Shown: in pieces, positions 1 through 3,447 of the stretch
How positions within the stretch are numbered: position 1 is the stretch's first letter
How the letters are laid out: each line of letters begins with the position of its first letter
From: Methanofastidiosum sp.
GTDB lineage: Archaea > Methanobacteriota_B > Thermococci > Methanofastidiosales > Methanofastidiosaceae
Direction: 5' to 3'
NCBI GenBank assembly: GCA_013329085.1
Contig: DUKX01000116.1
Span: 1 to 6,283, forward strand
Length of the DNA: 6,283 nt
The notes under the pieces: model-generated
Told to the model about the DNA's origin: nothing
The model's input: only the letters and a program-made list of their open reading frames with translations
Databases searched by the model: none
Translations under genes and position numbers: made by a program

Positions 1-1433
1 GCGGTCTTGGCCTTTTCCTTTAGGTAAGAAATCAGCTCTTTTTTTAGGAAATAGTCCATACCCCTTGTAGGCTCATCTAGTATTAGGATTTCAGGCTCTG
101 AAACTAAAACAGAGGCAAGTGCGACCCTCTGCCTTTCCCCGCCCGACAGATCATGCGGGTAGCTATTTCTGTACTGATAAATCTTAAATCGCTTTAATAT
201 CTCTTCTACCTTCTTATCTATGAGTTCTTTTTCCAATCCAAGATTTCTTAATACAAATGCAACTTCCTCTTGGACTGTATCATTGAAAAGATGCAGGTTA
301 GGGTCCTGGAATACTATGCCCACTTTTTGGATGAGCTCGTCTAATGAATAATCATTGATCTTTTTTCCAAAGAGCTCTATCTTCCCCTTCCTCTGCTTTA
401 CAAGGCCGTTCATAAGCTTTACAAGGGTAGTTTTGCCGCTCGCATTCTTTCCCATGAGGGCTATCATGTCCCCCTCATAAACGTTAAATGAGATATTTTT
501 CAAAACATCCTTTTCACCGTCATATGAAAAGAAAACTTTCTCCATAGAAAAGGAAACTTTCCCAGAGCTAGTTTTCCTCCCCCATGATGCATTGTTCTTT
601 GGATCACTCAAGACATCCTTTAGGGCAAGCCTTGCCTCCTTTACTGTGAGGGGTATCCCATTGTTTGCTATCTTGTCCTTGAAGTGAAGCGATAGCCTTG
701 TCACTGGGGGAAGTCCGACTTTCCAGTTCTCAACATGGGCTGATTTTATTTTTCTGGGGCTCCCGTCATAGACCAGCTTGCCATTATCAATCATGAGCAT
801 CCTGTCCACATGGTGGATGACCCGCTCTAATCTATGCTCAACTAATAATATTGTAAGCCCAAGCTCATCGTTAATCTTTTCTATAACGTTTAGGACTTCT
901 TCAGCACTTCTTGGGTCAAGCTCTGATGTGGGCTCGTCGAGCAAGAGTATGCTAGGATGCATTGCAAGTGCAGATGCTATTGCAACCTTTTGCTTTTGCC
1001 CCCCTGAAAGCTCTGAAGTTGTCCTGTTCCGTAGTCTAGAAATATTAACGGCATCAAGCGCCTCTTCTACCCTCTTTTTCATAAGCTCATTTGGAAAGCA
1101 TAAATTTTCCATCCCAAATGCTATCTCCCTTTCCACCCTGTTAGATATCAGCTGATTTTCTGGGTCTTGGAAGACCATCCCAACAAGCTCTGACATCTGA
1201 TTAGTTGGGGTTTCTGAAGCATTCTTGCCGTGGACGATTACCTCCCCCATTATCTTCCCGCCATAGAAATTGGGAACGAGTCCGTTTATTGATCTAAGGA
1301 AGGTTGACTTTCCCCCTCCCGATGGGCCAGTTATGACCAAAAACTCCCCTTCCTCAATCTCGACATCTATCTTGTCCAAAGAGGGCCGTAAGGAATCAGG
1401 ATAATAAAAAGAAAAATCATTGAACTTAATCAT
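1..1433 (-). CDS. ecfA: ECF transporter fused double ATPase EcfA-EcfA' (3' end cut by window edge)
   Basis: This is the ATP-hydrolysing subunit of an energy-coupling-factor vitamin or metal uptake transporter, acting at the inner face of the membrane. 477 codons are present, and the end lies beyond position 1. Two complete ABC-type nucleotide-binding domains occur in one frame. Domain 1 has Walker A GPSGGGKST (residues 36-44), Q-loop Q89, signature LSGGQ (142-146), Walker B ILLLDEP (162-168) and switch H200. After a linker at about 225-290, domain 2 has Walker A GKNASGKTT (328-336), Q376, signature LSGGE (429-433) and Walker B ILILDEPTRGMD (449-460). Its H-switch and C-terminal part are missing because of the window edge. 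Both sites look catalytically intact. Fused pairs of this kind (YkoD-like) are known, although many ECF systems use two separate genes. The ATG at 1431-1433 overlaps the ecfT stop by 8 bases, which suggests translational coupling. The substrate cannot be told from this subunit. Confidence 0.95.
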   Translation of the reverse strand, partial: MIKFNDFSFYYPDSLRPSLDKIDVEIEEGEFLVITGPSGGGKSTFLRSINGLVPNFYGGKIMGEVIVHGKNASETPTNQMSELVGMVFQDPENQLISNRVEREIAFGMENLCFPNELMKKRVEEALDAVNISRLRNRTTSELSGGQKQKVAIASALAMHPSILLLDEPTSELDPRSAEEVLNVIEKINDELGLTILLVEHRLERVIHHVDRMLMIDNGKLVYDGSPRKIKSAHVENWKVGLPPVTRLSLHFKDKIANNGIPLTVKEARLALKDVLSDPKNNASWGRKTSSGKVSFSMEKVFFSYDGEKDVLKNISFNVYEGDMIALMGKNASGKTTLVKLMNGLVKQRKGKIELFGKKINDYSLDELIQKVGIVFQDPNLHLFNDTVQEEVAFVLRNLGLEKELIDKKVEEILKRFKIYQYRNSYPHDLSGGERQRVALASVLVSEPEILILDEPTRGMDYFLKKELISYLKEKAKT

Positions 1434-2376
1434 ATGCCATCATCTCTTTGATTTTTAGCAAGGGAAATAGGAAAACTTGGACTAAGAGAATGGCTAGGAT
1501 GTAATATGCTTCAGAGCTTGATTTTATCGGGGAGTCTATTCTTTGGTAGAATTTAAAGACGCCAATTCCTTGGGATACCATATATAAGGATATAATCAGG
1601 GGCAAAATAGACACAGCTATTAGGGGGATGTCTGAGGCAGAAATTTTGGTGTCCTTGTAGAAACTTCTCCTTTCGTATCTGCCAAATCCCCTAGTTTCCA
1701 TTGCCTCTGCAATCTGGACGCTCCTATCAAGGCTCTTTGAAAGCAATGGAAAGAAAATGGACCCGTATTTTTTTATTCTATCTAGGAGTTTTCCTTTAGA
1801 GAAGTCAACGCCCCTTGACCTCTGGGCTTCTTGGATGTTCTTTAGGTCTGCAAATAGAACAGGAACGAATTTTGTTGAAAGGGATGTTACAACTACAGAC
1901 TTGTATGGCAGCCTAAGTTTTGTGACTGCAATCAAAAGGTCGTCTGGATCTGTTGTGAGATTTAGAACTGCAAAAGCCCCCAGGATTGCAGCAATTCTTA
2001 TACACATTGTGAGTGAAAAGGCGAGCTCTTCTAGGGTAATATTTAGTATGCCAAATATGGGGATTCTAAAAGGCAGCTGCCAAAGCACCGTTTCGCCGTT
2101 GGCATTTACCAAAAGATTGAACAGTATTACGAAAGGGACAAAGAACACGACTAGCTTCATGACCCCTGCCCAATCGGAGAAAATCTTTGATACCAAAGCC
2201 ATGATTAATGAGGATAGGAATATTACAAACAGGATAACGGGGTGCTCAAAGATGACAGAAATCATAAGGATAGAAAATAGCCACGACATTTTCAAAAATG
2301 GCGAGGCGTCATGGAAGACTGACCTTTTTCTTTTGTAGACAAGCTCGAGCATTTTATCCCTGGATGGTCTAGCCAT
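1426..2376 (-). CDS. ecfT: ECF transporter transmembrane coupling protein EcfT
   Basis: EcfT is the integral membrane subunit that links the ATPases to a substrate-binding S protein. The 316-residue longest frame has hydrophobic segments at about 31-62, 73-92, 120-140, 248-270 and 289-307. It shows the family pattern TTDPDDLL (141-148) and the two cytoplasmic coupling-helix motifs QRSRGVDF (185-192) and METRGFGR (226-233). These correspond to the Ala-Arg-Gly motifs that touch the ATPases, here with Ser and Thr in place of Ala. The length exceeds the usual 260-270 residues, mainly through two hydrophobic segments after the second motif. The coordinates give the longest frame. The ATG at 2350-2352 (codon 9) is at least as likely to be the start, because the first ATG lies inside a palindromic operator and close behind a TATA-like box. 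The gene is transcribed divergently from the secreted-protein operon and overlaps the downstream ATPase gene. Confidence 0.93.
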   Translation of the reverse strand: MARPSRDKMLELVYKRKRSVFHDASPFLKMSWLFSILMISVIFEHPVILFVIFLSSLIMALVSKIFSDWAGVMKLVVFFVPFVILFNLLVNANGETVLWQLPFRIPIFGILNITLEELAFSLTMCIRIAAILGAFAVLNLTTDPDDLLIAVTKLRLPYKSVVVTSLSTKFVPVLFADLKNIQEAQRSRGVDFSKGKLLDRIKKYGSIFFPLLSKSLDRSVQIAEAMETRGFGRYERRSFYKDTKISASDIPLIAVSILPLIISLYMVSQGIGVFKFYQRIDSPIKSSSEAYYILAILLVQVFLFPLLKIKEMMAYD

Positions 2377-2378
2377 CC
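2362..2378. promoter_or_regulatory. Operator-like palindrome O1 (GGATGG-N5-CCATCC) at the ecfT start
   Basis: This is a perfect 6-5-6 inverted repeat with spacer TCTAG on the plus strand. It begins one base downstream of the TATA-like box of ecfT and contains the first possible ecfT ATG. Read on the minus strand, its 17 bases match the second palindrome at 2425-2441 at 16 positions; the spacers are CTAGA and CTACA. There is no T-run beside it, so a terminator is unlikely. It is probably the binding site of a dimeric regulator, whose identity I do not recognise. Confidence 0.75.
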
Positions 2379-2379
2379 G

Positions 2380-2396
2380 TATTATTTAACCTTTTC
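2380..2396 (-). promoter_or_regulatory. Candidate archaeal promoter for ecfT-ecfA (BRE plus TATA box)
   Basis: On the minus strand GAAAAGG (2396-2390) runs directly into TTAAATAATA (2389-2380), a reasonable BRE plus TATA-box pair. Transcription would be expected to begin roughly 25 bases past the box, near 2360. That would give a very short leader before the ATG at 2352 and would place the ATG at 2376 upstream of the transcript. This is inferred from sequence pattern only. Confidence 0.5.
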
Positions 2397-2408
2397 TAAT
2401 TCTAAATC

Positions 2409-2424
2409 CGAAAACTATATATAT
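2409..2424 (+). promoter_or_regulatory. Candidate archaeal promoter for the secreted-protein operon (BRE plus TATA box)
   Basis: CGAAAAC (2409-2415) resembles a BRE and is followed by TATATATAT (2416-2424), a strong archaeal TATA box. The expected transcription start is near 2443-2447, giving a leader of about 25-30 bases before the ATG at 2473. The TATA run is almost symmetrical and could in principle also serve the minus strand, but the BRE-like element lies on the plus-strand side. Confidence 0.65.
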
Positions 2425-2444
2425 GGATGGCTACACCATCCATA
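2422..2444. promoter_or_regulatory. Operator-like palindrome O2 (TATGGATGG-N5-CCATCCATA)
   Basis: This is a perfect 9-5-9 inverted repeat whose core, GGATGG-CTACA-CCATCC (2425-2441), repeats palindrome O1. It overlaps the end of the TATA box and reaches the expected transcription start of the plus-strand operon, the classic place for an archaeal repressor that blocks TBP or RNA polymerase. Its centre (2433) is 63 bp from the centre of O1 (2370), close to six helical turns. Confidence 0.78.
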
Positions 2445-2459
2445 CAACAATATTAAACC

Positions 2460-2464
2460 GGAGG
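2460..2464 (+). promoter_or_regulatory. Ribosome binding site GGAGG
   Basis: GGAGG is followed after 8 bases by the ATG at 2473. It is a strong Shine-Dalgarno sequence that fixes the start of the DUF4430 protein, and the next residues form a signal peptide. Confidence 0.8.
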
Positions 2465-2472
2465 AAAATAAA

Positions 2473-3438
2473 ATGAAAGGGGTAAAGTTTAGGAATTTCT
2501 ATATGCTATTTGTATTTCTTATATTATTGGTGCAGTTGCCATCTCCATTTATTGCAGAGAGCATAGGCAATGTGGAATCTGCATTCTCAAATGGAACAGT
2601 CTTTGTAACAGGGAAGAATGCAAACTCCCTTGACCTTCTTACAAGGGATACTGTCTCAAAAAGCTTCAAGGAAATGGGTGTTTTAAGCACAAATTCTTTG
2701 GACTTTGAAGCGCCGTCTAATAAGCAGCTTGTTGTTATAGGGGGGCCGGTAATTAATTCCAAGACAAAAGAGCTAAACGATGTTTTTGGAGTAAAGTATG
2801 AGGAAACTCAAGATAGAGTATTGATCACTGCAAAAGACCTTACTCTGTCTAAAGCAAAGATAGGCTCTGGAGAAGACATAGGGGTCATATACTTTGGGAA
2901 GTCCAATAACTTAAATGTCCTAATGCTATGGGGCGCTTCAAGGGAAGGCACTTTTGCAGCAGGGCTTATTCTAGAAGATCCAACTAATTTACAGAAATAC
3001 GGGAACTCCCAGTTTCTACTATTAAAGTGGAAGGATAATAACGGCGACCAGTTTGTTCAAAAAGACGAGATAACTATCACCTCAGAAGCGCCTGCAATCT
3101 CAATTTCTACCACTACTGCAGAAGACAAAAACAATGTTACAGTTAGTATCACAGCTGACTTTGGGAACAGTTACACCAAAGAATGGAAGGATGTGAAAGT
3201 CCCGAAAGACTCTACAATCTTTGATGCGATGAAGGCTTCTGGAATGAAGTTTGATTACAATATACAGTCGCTCGGTGTTTTTGTAACTTCCATAGAAGGT
3301 CTTGCTGAAAACAGGTCGACTGGCAGGTATTGGCAGTACTGGATCAACAATGACTATTCACAGCTTGGTATTTCCAATATTAAAGTGGCAGATGGCATGA
3401 AGATTGAATGGAAATACACAGATTCGTTCCAAAATTAA
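2473..3438 (+). CDS. Secreted S-layer-like protein with C-terminal DUF4430 (transcobalamin-like) domain
   Basis: This is a 321-residue exported protein. Residues 1-29 form a signal peptide: MKGVKFR, then a hydrophobic stretch ending near PFIAES. Residues about 36-200 resemble euryarchaeal S-layer proteins, with VVIGGPVIN (87-95) and WGASREGTFAAG (153-164) matching the GGPV-N and GT-AA patterns of that family. Residues about 237-315 form a DUF4430 domain: DSTIFDAM (246-253), FVTSIEGL (270-277), YWQYWINN (286-293) and the closing DGMKIEWKY (307-315). In animal transcobalamin and intrinsic factor this domain caps bound cobalamin, and prokaryotic copies often occur near uptake genes. There is no C-terminal membrane anchor. 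Possible N-glycosylation sites include N40 and N221. The gene starts behind operator O2, is divergent from the ECF genes and lies 9 bases before the next gene. A surface ligand-binding role, perhaps for a corrinoid, is inference. Confidence 0.85.
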   Translation: MKGVKFRNFYMLFVFLILLVQLPSPFIAESIGNVESAFSNGTVFVTGKNANSLDLLTRDTVSKSFKEMGVLSTNSLDFEAPSNKQLVVIGGPVINSKTKELNDVFGVKYEETQDRVLITAKDLTLSKAKIGSGEDIGVIYFGKSNNLNVLMLWGASREGTFAAGLILEDPTNLQKYGNSQFLLLKWKDNNGDQFVQKDEITITSEAPAISISTTTAEDKNNVTVSITADFGNSYTKEWKDVKVPKDSTIFDAMKASGMKFDYNIQSLGVFVTSIEGLAENRSTGRYWQYWINNDYSQLGISNIKVADGMKIEWKYTDSFQN

Positions 3439-3443
3439 GGTGA
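3437..3443 (+). promoter_or_regulatory. Ribosome binding site AAGGTGA
   Basis: AAGGTGA overlaps the stop codon of the preceding gene and lies just before the ATG at 3448. It supports this start, which is followed at once by a lysine-rich signal peptide. Confidence 0.65.
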
Positions 3444-3447
3444 GCAT

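Noticed and set aside
778..1155. A 125-codon open frame on the plus strand inside the ATPase gene
   Set aside because: It is antisense to the conserved ABC motifs; its Ser/Leu-rich product is the usual shadow of such a gene.
1757..2338. A 193-codon open frame on the plus strand inside ecfT
   Set aside because: It is fully antisense to the well-supported ecfT, has no convincing ribosome binding site and encodes no recognisable motif.
2362..2444. The palindromes as transcription terminators or a riboswitch
   Set aside because: No T-run follows either arm, both lie upstream of or at genes within promoter elements, and there is no room for a structured leader RNA.
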